Of a DNA stretch of 64,000 nucleotides, positions 1 to 7,636 are shown piece by piece. Source of the stretch: DATBAK01 sp038240075. GTDB taxonomy: Bacteria > Actinomycetota > Acidimicrobiia > IMCC26256 > PALSA-610. The notes below the pieces were generated by a model. That model was not told the origin of the DNA. It ran no database searches and saw nothing but the letters and a program-made list of their open reading frames with translations. The stretch is taken from the NCBI GenBank assembly GCA_038240075.1, contig JBBSEC010000003.1:21549-85548 (forward strand), read 5' to 3'. A program made the position numbers and the translations under genes. How positions within the stretch are numbered: position 1 is the stretch's first letter; every line of letters starts with the position of its first letter.

Positions 1-837
1 CGGGAGTCGGATCCGGCTCGCGACCCCCGCGAGTACCGCGGTGGATGGCGCACCACCTGGCGCGACTCGCTGGTGTTCGCGCGGCGCAACCTCGAGCACA
101 TCCGTCAGATCCCCGAGAAGCTGCTCGACGTCACCGGTCAGCCGTTGATGTTCGTGCTGTTGTTCGCGTACGTGTTCGGCGGCGCCATCAAGGTGGGCGG
201 GGGCAACTACCGCGAGTACCTCATCGGCGGGATCCTCATCCAGTCGCTCACGTTCGGGCTCGTCGGCCCCGCTACCGCGATCGCGACCGATCTCACCGAG
301 GGAGTGATCGACCGCTTCCGCTCACTGCCCGCCACCCGCATGGCGTATCTCCTCGGTCACTACCTCGCCGAGCTTGCGGGCATGGTGCTGTCGATCCTCG
401 TGCTCCTCGGCACCGGGCTCGTCGTCGGATGGCGTCCGCACACGAGCATCGTCGAGTTCGTTGCCGCGATCTTGCTGCTACTCGTGTTCGCGTCCGCGAT
501 GATCTGGGTCGGGACGTGGATCGGCTTGATGGTCCGTTCGCCCGATGCGGTGATGGGCGTTGCGTTCATGCTCGTGTTCCCATTGACGTTCCTGAGCAGC
601 GCGTTCGTCCCGATCAACTCGCTGCCGAACGTGCTCCAGTGGATCGCGACCATCAACCCGGTGAGCGTGCTGGTCGCCGCCGTGCGCACGCTGTTCGGCA
701 ACCCGATCGCGCCCATCACAAAGCACGTGTGGCCCATCGACCACCCCGTTCCTGCGGCGTGTCTCTACTGCCTCATCGTGCTCGCGATCGCGGTGCCCGG
801 CGCCCTCCGCCGCTACCGCGCCCGCACCTCCGACTGA
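1..837 (+). CDS. ABC-2 type transporter permease, DrrB-like (5' end outside window)
   Basis: Membrane subunit of an ABC exporter of the daunorubicin-resistance (DrrB) type; the ATPase partner is probably upstream of the window. The frame is open to base 1, and a GTG at 73 would cut into the conserved cytoplasmic N-terminus (WRDSLVFARRNL), so the gene most likely begins before the window. Six hydrophobic segments follow, with the usual early GNYREYLIGGILIQ region and a late stretch (FPLTFLSSAFVPINSLP) typical of the family. It ends in RRYRARTSD. A strong palindrome lies just downstream, between this gene and the convergent redoxin gene. Substrate cannot be told from sequence. Confidence 0.85.
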   Translation, partial: RESDPARDPREYRGGWRTTWRDSLVFARRNLEHIRQIPEKLLDVTGQPLMFVLLFAYVFGGAIKVGGGNYREYLIGGILIQSLTFGLVGPATAIATDLTEGVIDRFRSLPATRMAYLLGHYLAELAGMVLSILVLLGTGLVVGWRPHTSIVEFVAAILLLLVFASAMIWVGTWIGLMVRSPDAVMGVAFMLVFPLTFLSSAFVPINSLPNVLQWIATINPVSVLVAAVRTLFGNPIAPITKHVWPIDHPVPAACLYCLIVLAIAVPGALRRYRARTSD

Positions 838-873
838 CCCGCTTCCGCGCGGCGAGCCCCCCCGCCCACGTCC

Positions 874-919
874 TTGGTACTGCACCTATGTCGTATGCGT
901 CATAGGTGCAGTACCAGGG
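874..919. repeat. 46-bp palindromic repeat element, copy 1
   Basis: Inverted arms TGGTACTGCACCTATG (875-890) and CATAGGTGCAGTACCA (901-916) match perfectly over 16 bp around a 10-nt loop. A second copy at 16241-16286 agrees at 42 of 46 positions, and its inner arm is degenerate. It lies between convergent genes, so it could terminate transcription in both directions, but it has no T tract and it recurs, which suggests a REP-like dispersed element. Confidence 0.75.
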
Positions 920-931
920 CGTGCGGTTCCC

Positions 932-2002
932 TCAGGGCACGAGGGGTGGGTAGTAGTTCTCGGCGCCGATCTTCTTGATGTCCTCGAACCACGAGCCGTC
1001 GTACGCGTCGGTGTGGCCCTGGCGGACGGGGTCTTCGAAGTTCCAGGCCTGGCGCTTGTAGGTCCAGTTGTCGGGATAGAGCCGGTGCGCTTCGCGCCAG
1101 TGCACGATCGCGCCGGGGTGGTCGCCGGTGCGGTGCAGGTGCTCGCCGAGCTCGAAGTGCGCGGCCGCCGAGGCCTCGTCGTTCGTTCTCGGTTGCGACC
1201 GCGCGACAACCTCCTCGGGCGTGTGCGCGTACTGGCTCTCGGCGCCGTGCTCGACCCAGTCGCGCAGCATCTCGAGGTAGAGCTCGGGTTGCGCGCGAAT
1301 CTTGCGCGCCTCGGTGAGTACGTCGGCGATGTCGGGAGGCACGGTCGAGAGGTCGATGTCGCGGAACGACTCGGTCGCGGGATTCGGTCCCGGATGCGCC
1401 TGCTCGGCCGGTCGCACGATCATGCCGGCTTCGTCGATCCACACACCGTTGGGCACGTTGACCATGCCGAACCGTTCGTCGACGACATGCTTCGAATCAA
1501 TGAGCGACGGGTGGTCGGGGTGCGCAGCCTCGATGAACGGGCGGGCAGCATCGGGGTCGACGTCGAGCCCGACGGTGACGATCTCGAGTCCGCGAGGGTG
1601 GAGCTCAGTCCGCAGTGCCTGCCACCCGGGCAGGTCGAAGCGGCAGCCTCACCACGATGCCCACGCGATCAGCAGCACCTTCTGACCGTGCAGGCTCGAC
1701 AGCTTGAACAGGTTGCCGTCGGCGTCGGGCAGCTCGAGCTCCGGCGCAACGGCCGTGGTGAGGAACCGGCCGGTGACCGCGGTCTCGGGACCGAGTGCGG
1801 AGAGACCGCGCTCGTGATCCGACACGAGCGGCATGCCCAGACGCTCGGCGACGACCGCGACATCGAGCCGGCCGTCGGCCGTCCGCGCGGCAGGGGAGAG
1901 CGGAACGCACACCTCGCCGCGGCACGCGCCTTCGGGCTTGATCGACCAGCCGGTCGCGGTCTCGAACGCGGCCGGATCGACGACCAACTCGGTGAGGATC
2001 AT
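932..2002 (-). CDS. Redoxin/TlpA-like protein with TPR; probable selenoprotein (in-frame TGA = Sec118)
   Basis: One reading frame runs from ATG at 2002 to 932 with a single TGA at 1649-1651; I checked the frame codon by codon across the TGA to the next Met at 1465. The TGA falls in the redox site of a thioredoxin fold: LLIAWASW-TGA-GCRFDLPGW, where homologues would have Cys, so it reads as WASW-Sec-Gly-Cys. Read through, the protein is 356 aa: an N-terminal part with a Cys pair (CRGEVC, 27-32), a redoxin domain (about 85-215) and a TPR-like C-terminus (HFELGEHLHRTGDHPGAIVHW). A 6-bp hairpin with a GGGU loop starts 14 nt after the TGA. A -10-like TAGATT sits 6 nt before the ATG. Probable role is thiol/peroxide redox chemistry. 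Without Sec insertion it would be two broken ORFs (1649-2002 and 932-1465). Confidence 0.8.
1618..1651 (-). promoter_or_regulatory. Putative bacterial SECIS element directly after the TGA
   Basis: In the mRNA, UGA is followed by 14 nt and then the stem CCUGCC / GGCAGG (1618-1634) closed by the loop CGGGU. The stem is 6 bp and perfect. The loop guanines begin about 21 nt after the UGA, inside the range usual for bacterial SECIS hairpins (apical G roughly 16-37 nt downstream). SelB recognition is inferred, and no sel genes are in the window. Confidence 0.55.
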
Positions 2003-2024
2003 GACGCGAATCTAGCGGCGTTGG

Positions 2025-2885
2025 TCAGTACCGCAGCTCGGCGACGATCCCGTAGTGGTCGGATCCGTACATGCCGTCGACGGGCTCGTTGCCGATGATC
2101 GACGCGAGCAACGGTTGCCCGCACCCGGTGCCCTTCGGCGCGGCAACGAGGATGTGGTCGATGCGTCGGTCGAGGTCGAGGCTCGCCGCGGCGAACGGAT
2201 TGTCGTTCGACCAGGTCGCGCCGCGATCGCGGTTGCCGACCCACGTCCAGACGTCGCGGAACAACACTCCCGGAACGGGAACGGCCTGTTGCCCGGTGAG
2301 CACGCGCAGCTCGTCGCTGTCGGGGTCGGCGTTGAGATCGCCGAGCAGCACCGCGGGGAACGTCCGCGGTCGGCTCTCGCGCACGAAGCGGCAGATCTCG
2401 GCGGCCTGCTCCTGGCGGATCGCGCTGTGATCCGCGCGCCAGCTGAGGTGCGCGCAGAACACCTGGATCGGGCCACGCGGACCGTCGATCTCCGCCAGCA
2501 CCACGAGTCGTTCTTCGCCCTCGTCGTCGCTCACTCCTCCGGCCGCACGCGGGAGCGTGCGCACCGCGTGCCGCGTGATGGGCCAGCGGGACAGGACGGC
2601 ATTGCCCGACCGCGCGCCGTCGCGTTCGAGGTTGGCGGCGTAGACGGGCTCCGCGTAACCGAGCGCGGCAGCGAGCTCTGCGGCCTGGCTGCGGCGATCG
2701 TCTTCCCACACCTCCTGCAGCCCGACGATGTCGGCGTCGACGTGGCGCAGGGTCTCGATGATCGCCGGGAGCCGTGCTTCCCACGGTCCGTAGCGACCCC
2801 ACAGATTCCACGTCGCGATGCGCACCCGGGTCTCGAGCAGGCGGCCGTAGCCGGCGTCGTACTCAAGCGGCTGCTCCGAGGTCAT
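2025..2885 (-). CDS. Endonuclease/exonuclease/phosphatase family protein
   Basis: A 286-aa EEP-fold metal-dependent phosphoesterase. Visible motifs in order: RIATWNLWG near the N-terminus, IVGLQEVWEDD (metal-binding Glu), VFCAHLSWRADHSA, LLGDLNADPDSDELR (Asp/Asn pair), a DRRIDHIL segment, and GSDHYGIVAEL with the C-terminal catalytic His. No signal peptide is seen, so it is probably cytoplasmic. The same frame stays open far upstream but without meaningful protein; MTSEQPL at 2885 is chosen because CATGAT lies 6 nt before that ATG. It precedes the redoxin gene by 22 bp on the same strand. Substrate (nucleic acid, sugar phosphate or lipid head group) is not evident. Confidence 0.85.
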   Translation of the reverse strand: MTSEQPLEYDAGYGRLLETRVRIATWNLWGRYGPWEARLPAIIETLRHVDADIVGLQEVWEDDRRSQAAELAAALGYAEPVYAANLERDGARSGNAVLSRWPITRHAVRTLPRAAGGVSDDEGEERLVVLAEIDGPRGPIQVFCAHLSWRADHSAIRQEQAAEICRFVRESRPRTFPAVLLGDLNADPDSDELRVLTGQQAVPVPGVLFRDVWTWVGNRDRGATWSNDNPFAAASLDLDRRIDHILVAAPKGTGCGQPLLASIIGNEPVDGMYGSDHYGIVAELRY

Positions 2886-2987
2886 GCAAGGATCATGCCG
2901 CGTGCGCCGGGCCGGGTGATCCACACGGACGGGGCACGGCGAACAATCTCCAGCCAGCACTCGATCCATCGCACCCCGGGGGGAACC

Positions 2988-3557
2988 GTGGACAGTCTCG
3001 TGATGTTGCAGCGGGTCGTCGACACGACGACCGACATGATCGGAAACACGTCGGCGAAGCAGCTTTCGAATCCGACGTTGTGCACCGAGTGGACCGTGAA
3101 GGACCTCATCAACCACATGGTCTCGGGTGCGACGATGTTCGCGATCTCGGCGGAGCAGGGATCGATCCCCGACGACATGCTCGGGAAGCTGATGAGCAGC
3201 GACAACGTCGGCGACGACCCGCAGGGCGCATGGGACACCGCGGCGAAGCGGGCCATGAGCGCGTTCGAGGCACCGGGCGCGATGGACAAGATCGTGAAGC
3301 TGCCCTTCGGTGAGATGCCCGCGGGTATCGCGCTCAACATCGCGATCTTCGACGTCGCGACGCACTCCGTCGACCTCGCCCGCGCCACGGGCCAGAAGGT
3401 CACCGACACCGAGTTGCTCGAAGACGCGCTGATCATCGCCCAGCAGATGGTCGGTCCCGAGCTGCGCCAGCCCGGGATCTTCGGCGAGGCGCAGCCGTGC
3501 CCCGACAACGCGCCGGTCGACGACCGCCTCCTCGCCTTCGCCGGTCGCAAGATCTGA
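2988..3557 (+). CDS. TIGR03086-type protein (mycothiol-dependent maleylpyruvate isomerase N-terminal/DinB fold)
   Basis: A 189-aa protein of the DinB/MDMPI helical-bundle superfamily. The N-terminus reads LQRVVDTTTDMI, followed by LCTEWTVKDLINHMVSGA, the typical region with a metal-binding His, then a mid-protein IFDVATHSVDLARATG with the second His, and a C-terminal GPELRQPGIFGEAQPCP. Family members bind a divalent metal and some use mycothiol; the activity of this one is unknown. GTG at 2988 is chosen because GGGGGGAACC lies just before it. It is divergent from the EEP gene across about 100 bp. Confidence 0.85.
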   Translation: MDSLVMLQRVVDTTTDMIGNTSAKQLSNPTLCTEWTVKDLINHMVSGATMFAISAEQGSIPDDMLGKLMSSDNVGDDPQGAWDTAAKRAMSAFEAPGAMDKIVKLPFGEMPAGIALNIAIFDVATHSVDLARATGQKVTDTELLEDALIIAQQMVGPELRQPGIFGEAQPCPDNAPVDDRLLAFAGRKI

Positions 3558-3594
3558 CCGCTCGATCTCACCTCCGGGTTCGTATGCTCGCCGC

Positions 3595-4308
3595 ATGAAC
3601 GGTGAGCCCCGGTTCCAGCCCATGCCCGACGACTGGTCGCGCGCGCTCGCCATCGTCGCCCATCCCGACGACCTCGAGTACGGCGCGGCGAGCGCCATCG
3701 CGAAGTGGACCGACGCGGGCAAGCAGGTCTCGTATCTGCTGGTGACGCGCGGCGAAGCGGGAATCGACACGCTCGAACCGTCGGAGTGCGCGCGCGTGCG
3801 GGAGGCGGAAGAGCGCGCGAGCGCGGCGACGGTGGGCGTGTCGGATGTCGACTTCCTCGGATACACCGATGGGGTGATCGAGTACGGAGTGGGACTCCGA
3901 CGCGATCTCGCGCACGCGATCCGCCGGGCCCGGCCGGATTTGCTGCTCACAATCAATCACCACGACTCGTGGGGCGGTCCGAGCTTCAACATGGCCGACC
4001 ACCGCAACGTCGGGCTCGCGGTGCTCGACGCGTCGCGCGATGCCGGCAACCGCTGGGTCTTCCCGGAGCCCGGTCTCGAACCATGGGGTGGCGTCCGATA
4101 CGTCGCGGTCAACGCCTCACCGCAGGCGGCCCACGCCGTCGATGTCGGTGCGTACATCGAACGGGGGATCGCGTCACTCGAGTGCCACGCCGCGTACCTC
4201 GCGTACGTCGGGGGCGACGCGCGCGAGATCATCACCGGGCCGGCGCGGGCCACGGGCGACGCGTTGGGCTGCGAATATGCCGTGAGCTTCGAACTGTTCG
4301 AGTTCTAA
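3595..4308 (+). CDS. PIG-L family deacetylase (LmbE/MshB-like)
   Basis: A 237-aa zinc-dependent deacetylase of the PIG-L/LmbE family, whose members remove N-acetyl groups from sugars such as mycothiol intermediates. The zinc site is visible as AIVAHPDDLEYG (His23, Asp25, Asp26), with the later DHRNVG motif giving the other His. LLVTRGEAGID is typical of the fold. The start is supported by TATGCT exactly 6 nt before ATG, a leaderless-type arrangement with no Shine-Dalgarno. It ends 24 bp before the MOSC gene on the same strand. Whether it is the mycothiol enzyme or a paralogue cannot be decided here. Confidence 0.88.
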   Translation: MNGEPRFQPMPDDWSRALAIVAHPDDLEYGAASAIAKWTDAGKQVSYLLVTRGEAGIDTLEPSECARVREAEERASAATVGVSDVDFLGYTDGVIEYGVGLRRDLAHAIRRARPDLLLTINHHDSWGGPSFNMADHRNVGLAVLDASRDAGNRWVFPEPGLEPWGGVRYVAVNASPQAAHAVDVGAYIERGIASLECHAAYLAYVGGDAREIITGPARATGDALGCEYAVSFELFEF

Positions 4309-4332
4309 CGACGCCGCAACAAGGGAGTCTGA

Positions 4333-5232
4333 ATGACTGACACGCAGCCGATCGGCACGGTCGAGGAGCTCTGGCGGTTTCCGGTGAAGTCGATGCTCGG
4401 CGAGCGGCTCGAAACGATCGACGTGACCGACCGGGGCACGGTCGGAGACCGCGCGTACGCGGTGATCGACTCCGAGACGGGCAAGGTCGCGAGCGCGAAG
4501 AACCCTCGGAAGTGGGGGCATCTGCTCGACTGCACGGCGACGTTCGTCGAGGCGCCGGTCGCGGGTACGGCCACGCCGGCAGTCATCATCACGTTGCCTG
4601 ACGGCGACGTGATCCGCAGCGACGACCCGGGTGCCGACGCCGCGCTCTCCAACGTGCTCGGCCGCCCGGTCACGCTGGCAACCGTCGCGCCTGACACCCG
4701 CACGCTCGAGGAGGTCTGGCCCGAGATCGAGGGTCTTGCGCCGACCGAGTTCATCGAGTCGATTCGCATCGCCGACGAGCACGCCGGCGAGACCCTCACC
4801 GATGTGCCGATGGGGCTCGCGGCGCCCGCGGGCACGTTCTACGACCTTGCGCTCCTGCACGTGCTCACGACGTCGACGCTGGCGCACCTCGCCGGTCTGT
4901 ATCCGGAAGGGCGGTTCGATGTCCGCCGCTACCGGCCGAACATCCTCATCGACGCGACCGCCGACGGGTTCGTCGAGAACGAGTGGCCCGGCCACACGCT
5001 GGGTGTCGGAGCCGACCTCCGCGTCGACGTGAGCATTCCCGCCATGCGGTGCGTGATGACCACGATGGCGCAGGGCGATCTGCCGCGCGACCTCGGCGTA
5101 CTCAAGACGGTTGCCCGCCACAACCGGATCGAGATCGCGGGCTTGGGAATGTGGGCGTGCGTGGGCGCGTACGCCGGAGTCGGTGCTCCGGGCTCGGTGC
5201 GTGTGGGTGATCCGGTGACCCTGCTCGCGTAG
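4333..5232 (+). CDS. MOSC domain-containing protein
   Basis: A 299-aa protein with the N-terminal MOSC beta-barrel (GTVEELWRFPVKSMLGE, then DRGTVGDRAYAVID) and a C-terminal MOSC domain carrying the RCVMTT cysteine at about residue 239. Related proteins such as YcbX and mARC bind molybdenum cofactor and reduce N-hydroxylated compounds. AAGGGAGT lies 6-12 nt before the ATG, so it may be translated with the PIG-L gene upstream. It is convergent with the amidohydrolase, with 6 bp between stop codons. Confidence 0.87.
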   Translation: MTDTQPIGTVEELWRFPVKSMLGERLETIDVTDRGTVGDRAYAVIDSETGKVASAKNPRKWGHLLDCTATFVEAPVAGTATPAVIITLPDGDVIRSDDPGADAALSNVLGRPVTLATVAPDTRTLEEVWPEIEGLAPTEFIESIRIADEHAGETLTDVPMGLAAPAGTFYDLALLHVLTTSTLAHLAGLYPEGRFDVRRYRPNILIDATADGFVENEWPGHTLGVGADLRVDVSIPAMRCVMTTMAQGDLPRDLGVLKTVARHNRIEIAGLGMWACVGAYAGVGAPGSVRVGDPVTLLA

Positions 5233-5238
5233 CGCGCG

Positions 5239-6486
5239 TTACCGGTAGAAGCCGGGGCTCGTCGCGCCGTCGGGCCGACCCTCGAGCGGTACCCGCAGCT
5301 CTTCGACCGTCGGGCCGACCCGCGCCGCGATCGGCGCGAGCTTGTCGAGATCGAAGCCGTAGACCTTCGCCGCGGTGCGTGCGAGCACCTGCTGCAGGTC
5401 GGCGGCCGACCACTCGGAGAAGCCCATGCGCAGCAGCTCGCGCGAGTACGGCGTCGAGCCTTCGTGGTGCGGGTAGTCGCTGCCCCACATCATGTTCTCG
5501 AGGCCGAGCCTCAACATGGCCTTCGCCTCGATGACGCCGGGGAAGCTCACACCGACGTAGCAGCTCTGCTTGAAATACTCGCTCGGCGGCCGCGGCAGAC
5601 GATTGTCGGCGTCGAACTTCAGCTCACCGATGCGACCACCCGCCATCTGCATGTGGAAGCCGTCGAGCATGCGCAAGGTGTCGACGAGCCACGAGCAGCC
5701 CTGCTCGGTCAGCACGAACTTGAGCTTGGGGAACCGCTCGAAGACGCCGCTCATCATCACCTGCCAGAACGCGCGGTGCGCGAACCACGCGGTCTCGATG
5801 AGCCACATCGCTCCGCCCGACGGTGCGTCGCCGTAGTCGGGGTGACCGCTCCCGGAGTGGTAGTTGACCGGCATGTCGAGCTCTTCGCAGGTGCGCCAGA
5901 ACGGGTCGTACTCGGCGCAGAAGTAGGGAAGGATGTCGGTGTCGTCGGGAACGCCGGGGATGAGCACGCCACCGCGCAGACCGTGCGCGTGCGCCCATTT
6001 CACCTCGGCGATCGCGGCGTCGATGTCGTTCGCGAACACCTGCGCGATACCGGCGCGGCGATCGGGTTGGTTCGCACACCAGTCGGCGAGCCAACGGTTG
6101 TGCGCGCGCAGGCCGGCCCAGCGCAGCTCGAGATCGGCCGGGCTCGGCGGACGCGCGACGAGCGCGCCGGTCGGGAAGAACGGAGGCACCGTGTTCGGGA
6201 ACACGATCTCGGCGACCTGGCCGTCGGCTTCGAGGTCGGCGATGCGCCGCTCGTCGTCCCAGTTGCGGCTGCGGCTGCTGCCCTGCAGGTCGCGGAAGGG
6301 GTTCTTGTACTCGCCCCTCCACGCCTCGTAGTCGGGGACGTACTTCTCCTCGAGGTAGCCGCGGTACTGCTCCATCGATCCGCCGGCGTGGCAGTCGGCG
6401 GAGACGATCACGTAGCGGTCGGTGAGTGGTCCGCCGGTCGCGTCGAAATCCGGGCCGGTCTTCGGGTCCTTCGTTGCTGTCGTCAC
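5239..6486 (-). CDS. Amidohydrolase family 2 protein
   Basis: A 415-aa TIM-barrel metal-dependent hydrolase or decarboxylase of the amidohydrolase-2 group. YVIVSADCHAGG near residue 30 supplies the first metal ligands (D-x-H), VNYHSGSGH and LKFVLTEQG give later ligands, and MMWGSDYPHHEG near the C-terminus carries the conserved Asp. The GTG start at 6486 fits TAGCGT 7 nt upstream. It is divergent from the amidohydrolase at 6513 across a 26-bp gap filled by a perfect palindrome, so the two are probably co-regulated. Substrate unknown; relatives act on aromatic acids or lactones. Confidence 0.87.
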   Translation of the reverse strand: MTTATKDPKTGPDFDATGGPLTDRYVIVSADCHAGGSMEQYRGYLEEKYVPDYEAWRGEYKNPFRDLQGSSRSRNWDDERRIADLEADGQVAEIVFPNTVPPFFPTGALVARPPSPADLELRWAGLRAHNRWLADWCANQPDRRAGIAQVFANDIDAAIAEVKWAHAHGLRGGVLIPGVPDDTDILPYFCAEYDPFWRTCEELDMPVNYHSGSGHPDYGDAPSGGAMWLIETAWFAHRAFWQVMMSGVFERFPKLKFVLTEQGCSWLVDTLRMLDGFHMQMAGGRIGELKFDADNRLPRPPSEYFKQSCYVGVSFPGVIEAKAMLRLGLENMMWGSDYPHHEGSTPYSRELLRMGFSEWSAADLQQVLARTAAKVYGFDLDKLAPIAARVGPTVEELRVPLEGRPDGATSPGFYR

Positions 6487-6489
6487 AAA

Positions 6490-6507
6490 CCTGACGCTAG
6501 CGTCAGG
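6490..6507. promoter_or_regulatory. Perfect 18-bp palindrome between divergent amidohydrolase genes, probable operator
   Basis: CCTGACGCTAGCGTCAGG is a perfect 18-bp palindrome, 3 bp from the minus-strand start and 5 bp from the plus-strand start. Its centre contains TAGCGT on both strands, -10-like and 7 nt before the minus GTG and 9 nt before the plus ATG. A dimeric TetR- or GntR-type repressor bound here would block both promoters. No such regulator is adjacent. Confidence 0.7.
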
Positions 6508-6512
6508 CCCTC

Positions 6513-7352
6513 ATGACCAGCGACTCCACAGCTGATGTCCTCGATATCTGGGTGAACCTCGTGACCGAGAAGTCGGCCGCGCAGTTCCTCGGACAGCCCG
6601 AGAACGCCCATATTCCGGGCTATCTGGGCGGTGACGGCAGCGCGGGGGTCGGCGTCGACGCCCTGCTCGGCGTGATGGACGAACAGGGCGTGGCGACCGG
6701 GATCCTCACGTCGGGCGTCGACCGCGGTGGTGCCGAGGCGATGCTCGAGGTCGCCGACGCGCACCCGGGACGGTTCCTCGTGTGCGCGGTGCTGAGCGAG
6801 CGACTGCGCCCGACGCGCGACGTCCGCCGCATCCGTGAGCTCGCCGAGCACCCGCGGTTCGCGATGCTGCGCGTCACGCCGCTCGCGACCCAGGTGCCCA
6901 TCAACGACGCGCGTCACTACCCGGCGTATCAGATCTGCGAAGAGCTCGGTATCCCCGTCGGCATCAACGTCGGGATTCCCGGGCCGCGCGTGCGATCCCG
7001 CGTGCAGCATCCCGAGCTGCTCGAAGACGTGATGATCGACTTCCCTGATCTCGTGATCATCGGCGCGCACATGGGCCACCCGTACGAAGAGCTGCTCATG
7101 AACTACATGCGCAAGTGGCCGAACCTCTACCTGTCGTGCACGGCGTACGCGCCGCGGTACTTCGACCCCGCGCTCGTGCGCTTCATGAACACGAAGGCGT
7201 TCCGCGGCCGGGTGATCTGGGGGAGCGACGAACCGTGGTTCCCGATGCGTCGGTCGCTGTCGGAGGCGCGGGCCCTGCCGATCGACGAGGAGGCGATGGC
7301 GCTCTTCCTCGGAGGCTCGGCGCGGCGCCTGCTCGACCGCACTGCTCGCTAG
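6513..7352 (+). CDS. Amidohydrolase family 2 protein
   Basis: A 279-aa amidohydrolase-2 protein. It begins VLDIWVNLVTEK, so the usual first D-x-H metal pair (as in DADNH or SADCH) is replaced by DIWVN. Later elements remain: VIIGAHMGHPYEELL (a metal-ligand His region), IWGSDEPWFPM (the conserved Asp), and a C-terminal FLGGSARRLL. With the first metal pair missing, it may bind metal differently or act as a decarboxylase-type member. It shares the 18-bp palindrome with the divergent amidohydrolase and probably its regulation. Confidence 0.84.
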   Translation: MTSDSTADVLDIWVNLVTEKSAAQFLGQPENAHIPGYLGGDGSAGVGVDALLGVMDEQGVATGILTSGVDRGGAEAMLEVADAHPGRFLVCAVLSERLRPTRDVRRIRELAEHPRFAMLRVTPLATQVPINDARHYPAYQICEELGIPVGINVGIPGPRVRSRVQHPELLEDVMIDFPDLVIIGAHMGHPYEELLMNYMRKWPNLYLSCTAYAPRYFDPALVRFMNTKAFRGRVIWGSDEPWFPMRRSLSEARALPIDEEAMALFLGGSARRLLDRTAR

Positions 7353-7636
7353 TAGGAGCGGCGGAGGCACGCCGTTGTGCTATCCCCACGGTCGCACACG
7401 CATGCGCTTCACCGTCTGCTCGTCATTGAGCACGGCCGCTGCGTCTGCTCCGCCCGTCAAGGCGGTCGGGCGAGACCCCCGTCGTGAGCCGCCGAGTCTC
7501 GGAAGCGTTGGAAGAACCCCGGTCGGGACATCTACGACCTCCCTTCGTGGTACGACCAGCATCCTCCCGAGGTGTTGCACACGCGTCGCGTCCGTGCGAC
7601 GGTTCGACGTCGGTCGGCTGAAGGTGATGTGACGGG
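7353..7636. other. Intergenic region without a credible gene
   Basis: It holds one copy of a dispersed repeat (7390-7451). At 7526-7560 the plus strand reads GRDIYDLPSWYDQHP, which resembles the N-terminus of class I methyltransferases and may be a scrap of one; there is no start or continuation. Apart from these I see nothing coding. Confidence 0.4.
7390..7451 (+). repeat. Dispersed intergenic repeat, copy A
   Basis: The first 28 bp (beginning GGTCGCACACGCATGCGC) match 54655-54682 at 25 positions, and the closing 11 bp GCGTCTGCTCC is identical in both copies, with a diverged 23-24 nt middle between. Both copies are intergenic. Function is unknown. Confidence 0.55.

Noticed and set aside
2886..3956. 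Upstream extension of the EEP gene frame to 3956 (643 codons total)
   Set aside because: It runs antisense through the TIGR03086 and PIG-L genes and is not protein-like; the EEP fold begins just after 2885, which also has a promoter-like hexamer 6 nt upstream.
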